Below, piece by piece: positions 1-9,905 of a stretch of 64,000 bases of DNA. The translations under genes and the position numbers were made by a program. Location of the stretch: assembly GCA_937924525.1 (NCBI GenBank), contig CALDSU010000001.1, positions 372,001 to 436,000 on the forward strand, written 5' to 3'. The DNA is from an uncultured Bryobacteraceae bacterium (lineage in GTDB: Bacteria; Acidobacteriota; Terriglobia; Bryobacterales; Bryobacteraceae). Under the pieces are notes generated by a model. That model did no database searches, had not been told where the DNA came from, and saw only the letters and a list, made by a program, of their open reading frames with translations. Numbering within the stretch: the stretch's first letter is position 1; every line of letters starts with the position of its first letter.

Positions 1-85
1 AAGCGGTATCGGTTTGAGCCCAAGCGGCGGGACGGAAACTCGCCGCGGCGGACAAACCCACGAGAAGAAAGAGAGCCTTGCGCAT
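1..85 (-). CDS. Exported protein, N-terminal fragment (cut by window edge)
   Basis: An ATG at 85-83 opens a leftward frame that runs off the window after 28 codons. The visible peptide begins MRKALFLLVGLSAAASFR and continues to AWAQTDTA. It has a basic start, a hydrophobic core and an AWA-Q site, which is a standard Sec signal peptide. The rest of the protein is outside the window, so its function is unknown. It diverges from the uridine-kinase-like gene across about 130 bp. No strong Shine-Dalgarno site precedes it. Confidence 0.6.
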   Translation of the reverse strand, partial: MRKALFLLVGLSAAASFRPAAWAQTDTA

Positions 86-219
86 AGAAGCAGACTGTCA
101 GGTTAGCCAGAGGCCGTTACAATGGCGTAACATATGTGTAAATATTTGGTTGCGGGGAGGCTTGCAGCGGGACGTCTGCCCTGCCATGCTGGATCGCGGG
201 GAGACAGAGGCGCGAACTC

Positions 220-852
220 ATGTCTGAGGTTTACCTGGTCGGCGTAGCGGGGCGCTCGGGCTCCGGCAAGTCGGAACTGGCCTACTACCTGGCGGCGAGA
301 CTGGGCGGGACGGTCCTCTCGCTGGACCATTACTATCGCGATTTGGCCCATTTGCCGTTCGAAGAGCGCGCCCGCCAGAATTTCGATCACCCGGACAGCA
401 TCGATTTCGATCTCGCCGCAAGCCAGTTGGCGCAGCTTAAGGAGGGCGCCGCCGTCTGGCGTCCGGACTACGATTTCGCGACTCACACTCGCCGCGCCGC
501 GCGGCGGCGCGTGCAGCCGGGAGCGTTGCTGCTAGTGGACGGGATCTTCGCTCTTCACCCGCGCCTGCTTCGGTTGTATGACACGCGGGTTTTTGTGGAC
601 CTGGAAGAGGCGGCTTGTCTGGAACGGCGTCTGGCGCGCGACACTCGCGAGCGGGGCCGCACGGAAGAATCGGTGCGGGCGCAGTGGCGGGAAACGGTCG
701 AGCCGATGAGCCGCGCGTACGTGCTGCCCTGCCGCGACAGCGCCGATGTGGTAGTCCGCGGCGATGGGCCGCTGGCCCGCTCGGCGGCCGCGGTCGCTGC
801 CCACCTGGCCGCGCGGCGCGAGGCCAGAATGATGGAAACCGCCCGCGGCTGA
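220..852 (+). CDS. udk: Uridine kinase-like P-loop kinase
   Basis: This 210-residue protein resembles uridine/cytidine kinase, which phosphorylates uridine to UMP in cytosolic pyrimidine salvage. A Walker A motif GRSGSGKS lies at residues 11-18. It is followed by SLDHYYRD and NFDHPDSIDFD, matching the family's catalytic Asp and substrate-binding segments, then by LLVDGIFAL and the RDTRERGRT lid arginines. Length fits the family (about 210). Phosphoribulokinase-type relatives share the fold, so the substrate is inferred. The gene converges on purF, leaving a 16-bp gap. Confidence 0.75.
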   Translation: MSEVYLVGVAGRSGSGKSELAYYLAARLGGTVLSLDHYYRDLAHLPFEERARQNFDHPDSIDFDLAASQLAQLKEGAAVWRPDYDFATHTRRAARRRVQPGALLLVDGIFALHPRLLRLYDTRVFVDLEEAACLERRLARDTRERGRTEESVRAQWRETVEPMSRAYVLPCRDSADVVVRGDGPLARSAAAVAAHLAARREARMMETARG

Positions 853-868
853 CGCCGCGTTTCCCGCC

Positions 869-2284
869 TCAGCCGCGCCGCTTTTTGGCGCTCATCAGCT
901 CTTCGATGTTGACGAGGTCGGTGGGATACACCCCGCTGTAGCAGGCGTAACAGTACTCCTGATCGAGGTCGTTGACGGCGCGGCGCAGCGACGCCATCGA
1001 CAGGTAGGCCAGCGAGTCCGCTTCCACAAACCGCCGGATCTCCTCGATCGAATGATTGGCCGCAATCAATTCACTGCGCAGCGGCGTGTCGACGCCATAG
1101 AAACAGGGCGACAGGGTGGGGGGGCAGGAGATGCGCAGGTGCACCTCGCGCGCGCCCGCCTGGCGCACCATGCGGACAATCTTCCGGCTGGTGGTGCCGC
1201 GCACGATCGAATCGTCCACCAGCACCACGCTGCGGCCCTCCAGCAAATGCCGGACCGGGTTCAGCTTCAACTTGACGCCGAAGTCGCGGATCGCCTGCGA
1301 CGGCTCGATGAAGGTTCGCCCGACATAGTGATTGCGGATGAGCGCCTGGCGGAAGGGCAGGCCCGATTCGGCCGCGTAGCCGATGGCCGCGGAGACGCCG
1401 GAGTCGGGCACCGGCACCACGAGGTCGGCATCGGCCGGGGCTTCGCGCGCCAGCAGGCGGCCCAGCATCTCGCGCGACTCCTGTACCGGCCGGCCAAACA
1501 CCAGCGAGTCAGGCCGCGAGAAATACACGTGCTCGAACACGCACTGCGCGCGGTCGCGCGCGGGCGCGAACTGCTGGCGGATAACGCCTTCGGGGCCGAC
1601 AATCGCCATTTCGCCAGGCTCGACGTCATTCAGGTACACCGCGTTGATCAGGTCGAACGCACAGGTTTCCGACGCGAACACGTACGCGTGGCGGCCACCG
1701 GAAAGCTCCATCTGGCCCATGGCCAGGGGGCGGAAGCCGTGTGGATCGCGGGCCACGATGACGCGGTCCCGGGCCAGAAAGACCAGCGAATACGCCCCTT
1801 CCAGTTGCAGCAGGGCGTCGCGCAGCGCGGCGGGCAGGGTGCGTTCCCGCGATTTCGCCACCAGGTGCAAAATCACCTCCGTGTCGCTGGAAGCCTGAAA
1901 GATGGACCCCTCGCTTTCCAGTTCCGCGCGCAATTCGGCGGCGTTGGTGATGTTGCCGTTGTGCGCCACCGCCACTTGGCCCTTGTTGCACGCCACCGCG
2001 AACGGCTGGGCGTTTAGCAGCACGGTGTCGCCCGCCGTGGAGTAGCGGGTGTGGCCAATGGCGGCCACCCCATCCAGCCCCGCCAGCACCGGCGGCGTGA
2101 AGATCTCCGCCACATGCCCCATCGACTTGTGACACCGGATTTCCTTGCCGTCCGAGGCGGCGATGCCGGCGCTCTCCTGGCCCCGGTGCTGAAGGGCGTA
2201 GAGGCCGAGATAGCTCAGCTTGGCGGCTTCGGGATGGCCGTAGATTGCGAAGACGCCGCATTCGTCGCGGAATTTGTCGAACAT
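869..2284 (-). CDS. purF: Amidophosphoribosyltransferase
   Basis: PurF makes 5-phosphoribosylamine from PRPP and glutamine, the first committed step of purine synthesis in the cytosol. At 471 residues it has the family length. The N-terminal Ntn glutaminase begins after a short propeptide at Cys9 (MFDKFRDEC). The PRPP loop reads VLVDDSIVRGTTS. Cysteines in AQCVFEH, SCPPTLSPC and YCYACYSG match those binding the 4Fe-4S cluster in Bacillus-type enzymes, so this is probably the oxygen-sensitive Fe-S form. It is the last gene of purQ-purL-purF, 12 bp after purL. Confidence 0.96.
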   Translation of the reverse strand: MFDKFRDECGVFAIYGHPEAAKLSYLGLYALQHRGQESAGIAASDGKEIRCHKSMGHVAEIFTPPVLAGLDGVAAIGHTRYSTAGDTVLLNAQPFAVACNKGQVAVAHNGNITNAAELRAELESEGSIFQASSDTEVILHLVAKSRERTLPAALRDALLQLEGAYSLVFLARDRVIVARDPHGFRPLAMGQMELSGGRHAYVFASETCAFDLINAVYLNDVEPGEMAIVGPEGVIRQQFAPARDRAQCVFEHVYFSRPDSLVFGRPVQESREMLGRLLAREAPADADLVVPVPDSGVSAAIGYAAESGLPFRQALIRNHYVGRTFIEPSQAIRDFGVKLKLNPVRHLLEGRSVVLVDDSIVRGTTSRKIVRMVRQAGAREVHLRISCPPTLSPCFYGVDTPLRSELIAANHSIEEIRRFVEADSLAYLSMASLRRAVNDLDQEYCYACYSGVYPTDLVNIEELMSAKKRRG

Positions 2285-2296
2285 CCCCCGTCCTCC

Positions 2297-4537
2297 TCAG
2301 CTGGTCTCGTGCGCCGGGCGAAGCGCGCGCTCCAGAGCGCGGTCCCAGGCGACGTACAACCTGGCGGTTTCGGCATCCACCAGCGTCTCGCCCCGCAAGC
2401 GGATGGTCAGCCGGCCCGGCTGCGTCCGGCCGATTACGCTGGCTTCCACCTGGTGCGCCCGCGCGACGGCCAGCGCCCGCTCGGGATCAGCCGTGGAGAT
2501 CAGCACGCGGGAAGGCCCCTCGTGGAACAAAAGGAATTCGGGCCGCAGATCCGCGTCCAGGTCAATAGCTGCTCCGGTTTGGGACGGCCCGAAGCACGCT
2601 TCCGCCAAGGCGACCGCCAGGCCGCCGTCGCTCAAATCGTGCGCCGAGTCCGCCAGGCCGGCCCGGGCCAGCTCGCGGGCCGCCGCGTGCACCCGTTTCT
2701 CGCGGGCCATATCCAACTCCGGCGGCAGGCCCCAGAGGCCTCTCAGGACGGCCTTCACATACTGCGTGCCGCCGAACCGTACCGCGTCGCAGTCTCCATA
2801 ACCGCCCAGCAGAATCACCGCGCGCTCCGGCTGCTTGAAATCCACGGTCACCGGCGGGCCGGTGGGCAGCAGGCCGACAATCCCGACCACGGGCGAAGGG
2901 AAAATGCCTTCGCCCAGCGTTTCGTTATACAGGCTCACGTTGCCGCCCGTAATGGGCGTTTCGAAAAACGCGCACGCCTCGCCCATCCCCTCGATGGCGG
3001 CGACCAACTGCGCCATGATTTCCGGCCGCTCCGGATTGCCGAAGTTCAGATTGTTGGTCGCCGCTACCGGCTCGGCGCCCACCACCGAGAGGTTGCGGCA
3101 GCACTCGGCGACAATCAGGCGAGCTCCCTGGCGCGGGTCGAGATAGCAGAAACGGCCGTTGCCGTCGAGCGCCATGGCGACCGACGCGCCGGTTTCCTTG
3201 ATGCGGACGATGGCCGCGTCGCCGCCGGGACCGGCCAGCGTGTTGGTCCGCACCATGTAGTCGTACTGCCGCCAGATCCAGCGCTTGGAACAGACATCGC
3301 CGGAAGCCAGCACCGTCAACAGATCGCGCGTCAGGTCCGGCGAGGCCGGGATGTGCGGCGCCTCGAGAGGGGCGCGCCGGAAAGGCTGAGCATACGGCCG
3401 GTCGTACAGCGGCGCTTCGTCGGCCAGCAAGCGATTGGGGATTTCCGCCACCACCCGCCCATGATCCTTCACCCGCAACAGGCCGTCCCCGGTCACCTGG
3501 CCAATGGTCGCCGCGTCCAGGCCCCACTTGCGGAATACCGCGAAGACTTCCTGTTCCCGGCCTTTCTCGGCCACCAGGAGCATGCGTTCCTGCGACTCCG
3601 ACAGCATGATCTCGTAAGGGCTCATGCCGGTTTCCCGCTGCGGCACGTGTTGCAAATCGATCTCGATGCCGGTCCCGCCGCGCGAACCCATTTCGCAGGT
3701 GGAGCAGGTGAGGCCGGCCGCGCCCATATCCTGGATGCCCACGATGGCGCCCGTCTTCATCGCCTCCAGACAGGCTTCCAACAGAAGCTTTTCCATGAAC
3801 GGATCACCCACCTGCACATTCGGGCGTTTCTGCTTGGATTCCTCGGAGAATTCGGCCGAGGCCATCGACGCGCCGTGGATGCCGTCGCGGCCGGTCTTGG
3901 CGCCGACATAAATGACCGGATTGCCGACCCCCGCCGCCCGGGCGTAAAACACCTCGTCCTGCCGAAAGACGCCCAGCGCGAACACGTTGACCAGCGGATT
4001 GCCGTTATAGGCCTGTTCGAACACGCACTCGCCGCCGATGGTGGGCACCCCGAAACAATTTCCATAGTGCGCGATGCCGGAGACCACGCCCTCCAGAATC
4101 CGCCGGTTCCGCCTGCCGTGCTCCGGGTCGTCCAGCGGACCGAACCGCAGCGCATTCAGCACCGCGATCGGCCGGGCGCCCATGGTAAAAATGTCGCGCA
4201 GGATGCCGCCGACCCCGGTGGCCGCGCCCTGGAACGGCTCGATGAAACTCGGGTGGTTGTGCGATTCGATCTTGAACGCGATGGCGTACCCGCCGCCGAT
4301 ATCGATGATGCCCGCGTTCTCGCCGGGACCTTGCAGCACCCGGGGGCTTCGCGTCGGCAGCTTTTTCAAATGCAGCCGCGAGCTTTTGTAGGAGCAGTGC
4401 TCGCTCCACATCACCGAAAAGATGCCCAGTTCGGTGAGGGTGGGCTCGCGGCCCAGCGTGGCGACAATCTTCGCGTACTCCTCGCCGGTAAGCTGGTGCT
4501 GCGCGATCAGGTCGGGGGTGATCGTGGAGGCGCTCAT
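2297..4537 (-). CDS. purL: Phosphoribosylformylglycinamidine synthase subunit PurL
   Basis: PurL is the ATP-dependent synthetase that converts FGAR to FGAM, using ammonia delivered by PurQ. At 746 residues this is the small Bacillus-type subunit, which works with PurQ and PurS. Recognisable segments are [18 protein letters not shown] (substrate and Mg-ATP binding), DIFTMGARP and the second-half [14 protein letters not shown]. Its ATG overlaps the purQ stop (ATGA at 4534-4537), so translation is probably coupled. No purS is visible beside purQ. Confidence 0.96.
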   Translation of the reverse strand: MSASTITPDLIAQHQLTGEEYAKIVATLGREPTLTELGIFSVMWSEHCSYKSSRLHLKKLPTRSPRVLQGPGENAGIIDIGGGYAIAFKIESHNHPSFIEPFQGAATGVGGILRDIFTMGARPIAVLNALRFGPLDDPEHGRRNRRILEGVVSGIAHYGNCFGVPTIGGECVFEQAYNGNPLVNVFALGVFRQDEVFYARAAGVGNPVIYVGAKTGRDGIHGASMASAEFSEESKQKRPNVQVGDPFMEKLLLEACLEAMKTGAIVGIQDMGAAGLTCSTCEMGSRGGTGIEIDLQHVPQRETGMSPYEIMLSESQERMLLVAEKGREQEVFAVFRKWGLDAATIGQVTGDGLLRVKDHGRVVAEIPNRLLADEAPLYDRPYAQPFRRAPLEAPHIPASPDLTRDLLTVLASGDVCSKRWIWRQYDYMVRTNTLAGPGGDAAIVRIKETGASVAMALDGNGRFCYLDPRQGARLIVAECCRNLSVVGAEPVAATNNLNFGNPERPEIMAQLVAAIEGMGEACAFFETPITGGNVSLYNETLGEGIFPSPVVGIVGLLPTGPPVTVDFKQPERAVILLGGYGDCDAVRFGGTQYVKAVLRGLWGLPPELDMAREKRVHAAARELARAGLADSAHDLSDGGLAVALAEACFGPSQTGAAIDLDADLRPEFLLFHEGPSRVLISTADPERALAVARAHQVEASVIGRTQPGRLTIRLRGETLVDAETARLYVAWDRALERALRPAHETS

Positions 4538-5217
4538 GACCGGGCCGATGCCACGCGGGCGAACGACTGCACCATGGACTGAAAGACGCCGAGTCCATCA
4601 GTCGACCCCATCAGCGGGTCCGCGGCGCGCTCGGGATGCGGCATCATCCCGAGCACGTTGCGCTCCCGGTTGAGGATGCCGGCGATATCGCCCAGCGAGC
4701 CGTTGGGGTTCTCCACGTAGCGGAAGACGATGCGGTCCTCGGCGGCGAGTTCGTCAAGCGTCCGCGGATCGGCAACGTAGCAACCTTCCCCATGGGCGAT
4801 CGGCACGCGCAGGATCTGGCCCTTGGCGTAGGTGGAAGTGAACCCGCAGGCGGTCGTTTCACAGCGCAGCTGGACCGGCTCGCAGATGAATTTCAAACCG
4901 CGATTCCTGACCAGCGCGCCGGGCAGCAGACCAGCCTCCACCAGAATCTGGAATCCGTTGCAAATGCCGAGCACGGGACCGCCCGCCGCCGCGAAAGCCC
5001 GCACCGCGTTCATTACCGGCGAAAATTTGGCGATGGCCCCGCAGCGAAGATAATCGCCGTAAGAAAATCCGCCGGGCAGGATCACGGCGTCGGCATCGCC
5101 TAACCGGGTCGAGTCGTGCCAGATGAACTCCGCCTGGTGTCCCAGATTATGCTGGACCGCGAACCAGGCATCGTGGTCACAGTTGCTGCCAGGAAAGACA
5201 ACCACTCCGAATTTCAT
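4534..5217 (-). CDS. purQ: Phosphoribosylformylglycinamidine synthase subunit PurQ
   Basis: PurQ is the class I glutaminase that supplies ammonia to PurL. The 227-residue protein starts [16 protein letters not shown], has the oxyanion segment [12 protein letters not shown], the nucleophile Cys86 in LGICNGFQ and the C-terminal MMPHPERA segment with the catalytic His and Glu. It is the first gene of the leftward operon. The region upstream is shared with the divergent glycosyltransferase gene. Confidence 0.96.
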   Translation of the reverse strand: MKFGVVVFPGSNCDHDAWFAVQHNLGHQAEFIWHDSTRLGDADAVILPGGFSYGDYLRCGAIAKFSPVMNAVRAFAAAGGPVLGICNGFQILVEAGLLPGALVRNRGLKFICEPVQLRCETTACGFTSTYAKGQILRVPIAHGEGCYVADPRTLDELAAEDRIVFRYVENPNGSLGDIAGILNRERNVLGMMPHPERAADPLMGSTDGLGVFQSMVQSFARVASARS

Positions 5218-5283
5218 GCGCGCCGCATCGTCCAGGTGGGGAGGTATCTAAAGTGTAGCAGTTTCAGACGCCGCGCCGGCGCG

Positions 5284-5292
5284 TGGTATAAC
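5284..5292 (+). promoter_or_regulatory. Extended -10 promoter, probably giving a leaderless mRNA
   Basis: TGGTATAAC fits the extended -10 pattern TGnTATAAT. It ends 6 nt before the TTG chosen as the glycosyltransferase start, so transcription would begin at or next to the start codon. No Shine-Dalgarno site lies in between. Confidence 0.45.
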
Positions 5293-5298
5293 AGCGCC

Positions 5299-6579
5299 TT
5301 GACCTTCTTCGCGACCATCTTCGCCAAGAATTATCTGGCTCACGCCCGGACGCTGATGGATTCGGTCGCCAGGTTTCATCCGGAAGCGCGGCGCGTGGCG
5401 CTGCTGGTCGACGAACCCGAGGGTTGTTTCCGCCCGGAGGCCGAAGACTTCGAAATCTTCGGGTCCGGCCGCCTGCCGGTACCCCAGCGCGCTCACTTCT
5501 TTTTCAAATACACCCGGCTGGAGGCCTCGACCGCGCTCAAGCCGCTGTTCTTGTCCTGGCTGCTGGAGCGCGAAGGGGCCCGCCGGGTGATCTATCTCGA
5601 CCCGGATATTGAATTGTATGCGCGCCTGGACCCCGTCGAGGAGGCGCTCGAGCGGCGCCCGTATGTGCTGACGCCGCACCTGCTCCGCCCGGACAGCCCC
5701 GGCCAGAGCGAGATTCTGCGTTGCGGGGCGTTCAACCTTGGTTTCTTCGCCGCCCGTCCGGCCCCGGTGACCGAGGCGTTGCTCGGCTGGTGGGCGCAGA
5801 AGACCTGCGCTGAGGGCTTCGTGGATTTCGAGCGCGGGTTGTTCGTGGATCAGCGCTGGATGGACCTGGCGCCCGCGCTGTTTCCCGAGGCCGGGATTTT
5901 GCGCGATGCCGGCTGTAACGTCGCGTGGTGGAACCTTGCCGAGCGCAATCTTTCGGCGGAGGCGGGTGGCTTTCGCGCGGGGGGCGCCGTCCTCCGCTTT
6001 TTTCACTTCAGCGGCTACCAGCCGGGCCGCCCGGACGAGGTTTCGCGGTTCGCGCCGGGGTTGGAAACCGGCCGCGAAGGACCCCGTCGCGCGCTGTTCG
6101 ACGCCCATCGCCGCGCCCTATTGGAAAACGGCTACCAGAAGGTGTCCTCCTGGGACTATACTTATTCCCGGTTCGCCAACGGAGAGCCGGTGACCGATTT
6201 CTGCCGCCGGATTGCAAGGCAGGACGGCCGCTGGCTCGATTTCCCCGATCCCTGGTCGGAACCATCCGCCCAACGTTACTTCGCCTATTGGACCGCTCCG
6301 GAAGGTCCGCTGGGCATGTCTCGCCTGATGGGACGAATCTATCTGGAGCGCGAAGATTTGCAGAAAGCCTTTCCGCGCGTTCCCGGCGCGGACGAACGGC
6401 GGTTCCGCGATTGGTTCTGGATCCACGGGCGGCGGGAGTACGCCATTCCGGAAAAACTGGCGGAGGGGGCGGTCGTGCCCATGCGCGGGGATAGGGTGAA
6501 ACCCTTGGGGGGATATTCCCTAAGCCGTCTCCGCTATATGCTCGATGTCCTGGATAAGAGACTGAAAAAAAACAGCTAA
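5299..6579 (+). CDS. Glycosyltransferase of a nucleotide-sugar (GT-A-like) type
   Basis: This is a 426-residue cytosolic glycosyltransferase-like protein. The TTG start at 5299 gives MTFFATIFAKNYLAHARTL, which matches how such enzymes begin (TxFxxNYLxxARxL). The open frame upstream overlaps purQ and looks non-coding. A DxD-type metal and nucleotide-sugar motif appears in YLDPDIELY. NLGFFAARP and a conserved VDQRWMDLAP follow, common in hexosyltransferases acting on cell-surface glycans. The acceptor cannot be told. The C-terminus ends in a lysine-rich tail. No partner glycan genes flank it. Confidence 0.7.
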   Translation: MTFFATIFAKNYLAHARTLMDSVARFHPEARRVALLVDEPEGCFRPEAEDFEIFGSGRLPVPQRAHFFFKYTRLEASTALKPLFLSWLLEREGARRVIYLDPDIELYARLDPVEEALERRPYVLTPHLLRPDSPGQSEILRCGAFNLGFFAARPAPVTEALLGWWAQKTCAEGFVDFERGLFVDQRWMDLAPALFPEAGILRDAGCNVAWWNLAERNLSAEAGGFRAGGAVLRFFHFSGYQPGRPDEVSRFAPGLETGREGPRRALFDAHRRALLENGYQKVSSWDYTYSRFANGEPVTDFCRRIARQDGRWLDFPDPWSEPSAQRYFAYWTAPEGPLGMSRLMGRIYLEREDLQKAFPRVPGADERRFRDWFWIHGRREYAIPEKLAEGAVVPMRGDRVKPLGGYSLSRLRYMLDVLDKRLKKNS

Positions 6580-6617
6580 GAAGTCTTCCGGGTGGGTCGC
6601 TTCAGACAGAAAAGCCG

Positions 6618-6646
6618 TTGACAGATGGCGAGGACACTGGTAACCT
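6618..6646 (+). promoter_or_regulatory. Sigma-70-like promoter for the PEP-CTERM gene
   Basis: TTGACA at 6618-6623 is a perfect -35 box. A 17-bp spacer separates it from TAACCT at 6641-6646. The PEP-CTERM gene starts 45 bp downstream behind a strong Shine-Dalgarno site (GGAGGAGAGG, 6678-6687). Confidence 0.55.
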
Positions 6647-6690
6647 CGATTCTTGAGGTGGGGAGTCTCGCCTCACGGAGGAGAGGATTC

Positions 6691-7437
6691 ATGGTACGGT
6701 TCGCGAGCCGCAGTGGAGTAATGTTTTTGGCGCTGGTTTTTGTGCCGGTGCTGATGGCTATTCCGATTCCCTTTGTGAATACGGGCTTGAACGGGGTGTA
6801 TAGCCCGATCGCAGGGGGAGATGTTGATCCGGATTGGATCATCACGCAGATCATCAACCCGAATCCGGCGGGCGCCATTCCCTCGAACTGCCCGCCAAAC
6901 ACCTCGTCCTGCGCGGCATCCATCGTGATTGACTCCGTGGTGACTTCCTCGGGTTGGCTTGCGAACACCGGAAACGACATCACGCAGACTGGCTCCCGCT
7001 GGATTTGGGTGAATCCGGTGGCTCAGCCCACCGGATTTGGCCCGGGCTCCCCCGTCCAGGTTTTGATCCACACCGAATTTACTCTCCCGGTCGCCTTTGA
7101 TCCCGCCACTGTCGTGATTTCGGGTCGCATGGCATCCGACGATGCGGTCACGCAGGTGAGCGTCAATGGCGTGACGGTTCCCGGGTTGAACCAGGCGGGG
7201 TTCGGCGCTTTCGGTCCCACGTTTACCATCAACTTGGGCAGCTTCGGTGGACCCAATCCCTTTGTGGCGGGCACTAACCGGCTTTTCTTCCTTCTGAACG
7301 ACAATATCGCCGTGGGCGGTTTCCGCGCCGAATTGACGGGCGAGTACCAGTTGATCCCGGAACCGGCGACGTGGCTGCTCATGGGCGCGGGGCTGGTCGG
7401 GTTCGCGGCGTATCGCCGGCGCAAGGCGAGAGTGTAA
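6691..7437 (+). CDS. PEP-CTERM sorted exported protein
   Basis: The ATG at 6691 was chosen for the GGAGGAGAGG just upstream and because it opens a signal peptide (VRFASRSGVMFLALVF). The 248-residue protein ends in IPEPATWLLMGAGLVGFAAYRRR: a PEP motif, one membrane helix and a basic cluster. That is the tripartite PEP-CTERM signal recognised by exosortase and removed at the surface. The middle is rich in Asn, Gly, Thr and Pro and predicted beta-rich, with one Cys pair (NCPPNTSSC). Such proteins are usually surface or extracellular-matrix components. No exosortase gene is in the window. Confidence 0.85.
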   Translation: MVRFASRSGVMFLALVFVPVLMAIPIPFVNTGLNGVYSPIAGGDVDPDWIITQIINPNPAGAIPSNCPPNTSSCAASIVIDSVVTSSGWLANTGNDITQTGSRWIWVNPVAQPTGFGPGSPVQVLIHTEFTLPVAFDPATVVISGRMASDDAVTQVSVNGVTVPGLNQAGFGAFGPTFTINLGSFGGPNPFVAGTNRLFFLLNDNIAVGGFRAELTGEYQLIPEPATWLLMGAGLVGFAAYRRRKARV

Positions 7438-7462
7438 TCGTCTGGTCTCTTCCGTTTTGCTG

Positions 7463-7497
7463 AACCCCCGTGGCCGCTGGGCCTGGGGGTTTTTTGT
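7463..7497 (+). terminator. Intrinsic terminator after the PEP-CTERM gene
   Basis: AACCCCC at 7463-7469 pairs with GGGGGTT at 7485-7491 and runs straight into TTTTTTG. It lies between two convergent genes, so it may also slow transcription coming from ybdD on the other strand. Confidence 0.8.
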
Positions 7498-7507
7498 TAT
7501 GCGCCGC

Positions 7508-7681
7508 TCAGCAGCAGCGCGCTCGCCGGTATTTTTGGCGAAAGCGGCATTCGCTAAACTTCCTCCATTCCTCGGGGGAATGCGTTCTGCCTTCCCTGGC
7601 TAAGTGGCGCGCGTAGGCCCCCTCATCGGACAACTCCTTCAAGACCGCCCATACGAGGCGCAGGAACCGGCGCATCCACAT
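7508..7681 (-). CDS. ybdD: YbdD/YjiX family small protein (DUF466)
   Basis: A 57-residue frame starts at 7681, where the A of its ATG is the last base of the cstA stop (TGATG), so the two are translationally coupled. It begins [17 protein letters not shown], continues with GAYARHLAREG and SPEEWRKF, and ends RARCC followed by TGA. The family (YbdD, YjiX) is about 60-70 residues, typically ends in R-C-C and usually follows cstA or yjiY genes. Its role is not well defined but is probably tied to the CstA transporter. The terminal TGA is read here as a plain stop. Confidence 0.88.
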   Translation of the reverse strand: MWMRRFLRLVWAVLKELSDEGAYARHLAREGRTHSPEEWRKFSECRFRQKYRRARCC

Positions 7682-9747
7682 CAGATTTCCTCCGGCCGCA
7701 GTTGCGACAGCACGAACGGCGCTTCATGGGTTTTCACTTCGCGCGTGCCGCGCAGCATTCCCACCCACTGCCGCACCGAATCCACCAGGATGGTGGCGAC
7801 CAGCACGATGAAAATGGCGCAAACGGCGGCGTCGAGGCGCGCGTTGAAGATCATCGCCTGGGTCTCGGCGATCTGGCCCGCCTCGATGGCCCCATTGCGC
7901 AGCGCCTCGCTCAGTGCGCTGGCCTGCGCCAGGAATCCCACCCGTGGCAAGGGTGAAAAGATCTTCTGGTAGGAAGCCGTGAACGTCACCGTGATCAGCC
8001 AGGCCAGCGGCACGCAGGTGATCCACATAAAACGTGCGCGATGCATCTTGATCAGGATGGTGGTGGCGACGCACAGCGCGATGGTGGCCAGCAACTGGTT
8101 GGCGATGCCGAACAGGGGCCATAAAGAATTGATGCCGCCCAGCGGATCCCGGACCCCCTGATACAGGAAATAGCCCCACGCCAGCACCACCGCGGCGCTC
8201 GAAAGGATGACGCCCGGCATCCAACTGGTGCGGCCCAGCGGGGTCCAGACATGGCCCAGCAGGTCCTGGAGCATAAACCGCCCCACGCGAGTGCCCGCGT
8301 CGATGATCGTCAGAATGAACAGCGCCTCGAACATGATGGCGAAGTGATACCAGAAGCCCAGGATCGCTTCGCCGCCTCCGCCCGAGGCGAAAATGTGCGC
8401 CATGCCCAGCGCCAGCGACGGGGCGCCGCCCGTCCGGTAAAACAGCGTCTCCTCTCCCACCTGCCGGGCGAGCGTTTCCATGGTGGCCACGTCCACCGGG
8501 TATCCCCAGGACGAGATGGTGGCGACCGCCGCCGCCGGAGTCGCACCCACCACGCCCGCCGGCGAGTTTACGGCGAAAAACACGCCCGGTTGCAGCACGC
8601 AAGCGGCGACGATCGCCATCACCGCGACGAAGCCCTCAAGCAGCATCGACCCGTAGCCCACCGGCCACGCGTGCCACTCCTTGGCGATCATCTTCGGGGT
8701 GGTGCCCGAGGAAATGAGGGAGTGAAATCCGCTGATGGCGCCGCAGGCGATGGTGATGAAGCAAAACGGAAAGATTTTGCCGGCGAAGATGGGGCCGGTG
8801 CCGTCGACGAACCGCGTGAACGCCGGCAGTTCCAGTTGCGGCCGCACGAACACGATGCCGACGCCCAGCAACAGCACCACGCCGAGTTTCACAAACGTAC
8901 TGAGGTAATCGCGCGGCGCCAGCAACAGCCAGACCGGCAGGGCGCTGGCGAAAAATCCATAGATGATGATGGCGAACGCCAGCGTCACCGCCGAAAGGTT
9001 GAAAATAGGGGCCCAGACCGGCGAATGCGCGATCCACTCCCCGAGGAAAATGCTCGCCATGACCAGCGCGAAGCCGATGACGGAGATCTCGAGCACCTTG
9101 CCGGGACGCCAGTAGCGAAGGTACAAACCCATGAAGACCGCGATCGGCATGGTGGCGGCGATGGTGAACGTGCCCCACGGGCTCCCCTTGAGCGCGTTGA
9201 CCACCACCAGCGCCACCACCGCCAGCAGAATGATCATGATGAGCAGCACGGTCACCAGCGCCGTGAATCCGCCGACGCGCCCGATCTCCTCTCGCGCCAT
9301 CTGCCCGAGCGACTTGCCGTCGCGCCGCATGGACGCAAACAGGATGATGAAATCCTGCACCGCGCCGCCCAGCACCGCGCCGATGATGATCCACAGCGTT
9401 CCCGGAAGGTAGCCGAACTGGGCCGCCAGGGTCGGTCCCACCAGCGGACCGGGGCCGGCGATGGCCGCGAAGTGATGCCCGAAGACGATCCATTTGTTGG
9501 TGGGCTCGAAGTCGTGCCCGTTGCGCAACCGCTCGGCGGGAGTGGCGCGGTCGTCGTTGAGCAGCATCACGCGGGCCGCGATGAATTTCGCGTAGAAGCG
9601 ATATCCAATCAGGAAAATGCAACTCGACGCCACGATCAGCCACAGGCTGTTCACCGGTTCGCCGCGGTTCAGGGCAATGCCCGCCAGCGCTCCCGCGCCG
9701 AGTATCGAGATCAGGGCCCACAGCGCGCGCCCCGCGAATGTTCTCAT
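7681..9747 (-). CDS. cstA: Carbon starvation protein A, peptide/pyruvate transporter family
   Basis: This 688-residue, many-helix inner-membrane protein belongs to the CstA family, whose members import peptides or pyruvate under carbon limitation. Signature segments are [25 protein letters not shown] near residues 80-105, [21 protein letters not shown] and the later [19 protein letters not shown]. The start follows a GGGAGAAG ribosome site and a short hairpin (9764-9788). ybdD follows with a 1-bp overlap, the usual partner. Confidence 0.95.
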   Translation of the reverse strand: MRTFAGRALWALISILGAGALAGIALNRGEPVNSLWLIVASSCIFLIGYRFYAKFIAARVMLLNDDRATPAERLRNGHDFEPTNKWIVFGHHFAAIAGPGPLVGPTLAAQFGYLPGTLWIIIGAVLGGAVQDFIILFASMRRDGKSLGQMAREEIGRVGGFTALVTVLLIMIILLAVVALVVVNALKGSPWGTFTIAATMPIAVFMGLYLRYWRPGKVLEISVIGFALVMASIFLGEWIAHSPVWAPIFNLSAVTLAFAIIIYGFFASALPVWLLLAPRDYLSTFVKLGVVLLLGVGIVFVRPQLELPAFTRFVDGTGPIFAGKIFPFCFITIACGAISGFHSLISSGTTPKMIAKEWHAWPVGYGSMLLEGFVAVMAIVAACVLQPGVFFAVNSPAGVVGATPAAAVATISSWGYPVDVATMETLARQVGEETLFYRTGGAPSLALGMAHIFASGGGGEAILGFWYHFAIMFEALFILTIIDAGTRVGRFMLQDLLGHVWTPLGRTSWMPGVILSSAAVVLAWGYFLYQGVRDPLGGINSLWPLFGIANQLLATIALCVATTILIKMHRARFMWITCVPLAWLITVTFTASYQKIFSPLPRVGFLAQASALSEALRNGAIEAGQIAETQAMIFNARLDAAVCAIFIVLVATILVDSVRQWVGMLRGTREVKTHEAPFVLSQLRPEEI

Positions 9748-9763
9748 GGACAGCTTCTCCCGT

Positions 9764-9788
9764 GGGCGGCCCCGGTGCGGCGCCGCCC
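9764..9788 (-). promoter_or_regulatory. Leader hairpin next to the cstA ribosome site
   Basis: GGGCGGC (9764-9770) pairs with GCCGCCC (9782-9788) around an 11-nt loop. In the cstA transcript the hairpin would end just before the GGGAGAAG ribosome site. It could modulate translation, but GC-rich stems arise easily here. Confidence 0.3.
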
Positions 9789-9890
9789 CGCCAGATGGGG
9801 AATCAACTTCTCAGGCTACACGAAACGCGCAGACCCGGGCATTGCCGGCGTTCGGGAGAGCCGCGTCCGCTGGCCGCGGGCGGTTGGGTA

Positions 9891-9899
9891 TGGAATACT
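9891..9899 (+). promoter_or_regulatory. Extended -10 promoter, probably giving a leaderless mRNA
   Basis: TGGAATACT fits TGnTATAAT loosely and ends 6 nt before the ATG of the Gfo/Idh/MocA gene at 9906. There is no Shine-Dalgarno site, so initiation is probably leaderless. Confidence 0.4.
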
Positions 9900-9905
9900 C
9901 GGGGC

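Noticed and set aside
2051-4582. 843-codon open frame on the plus strand opposite purL and the purQ end
   Set aside because: It is the antisense shadow of purL in GC-rich DNA; its translation has no recognisable domain, while purL and purQ are unmistakable.
5116-5298. Upstream extension of the glycosyltransferase frame
   Set aside because: The extra 61 residues overlap purQ and lack similarity to glycosyltransferases; the TTG at 5299 gives the family start.
7508-7510. Selenocysteine reading of the ybdD TGA
   Set aside because: The family ends naturally after RCC, the next codons do not resemble a continuation, and the hairpin nearby works as a terminator.
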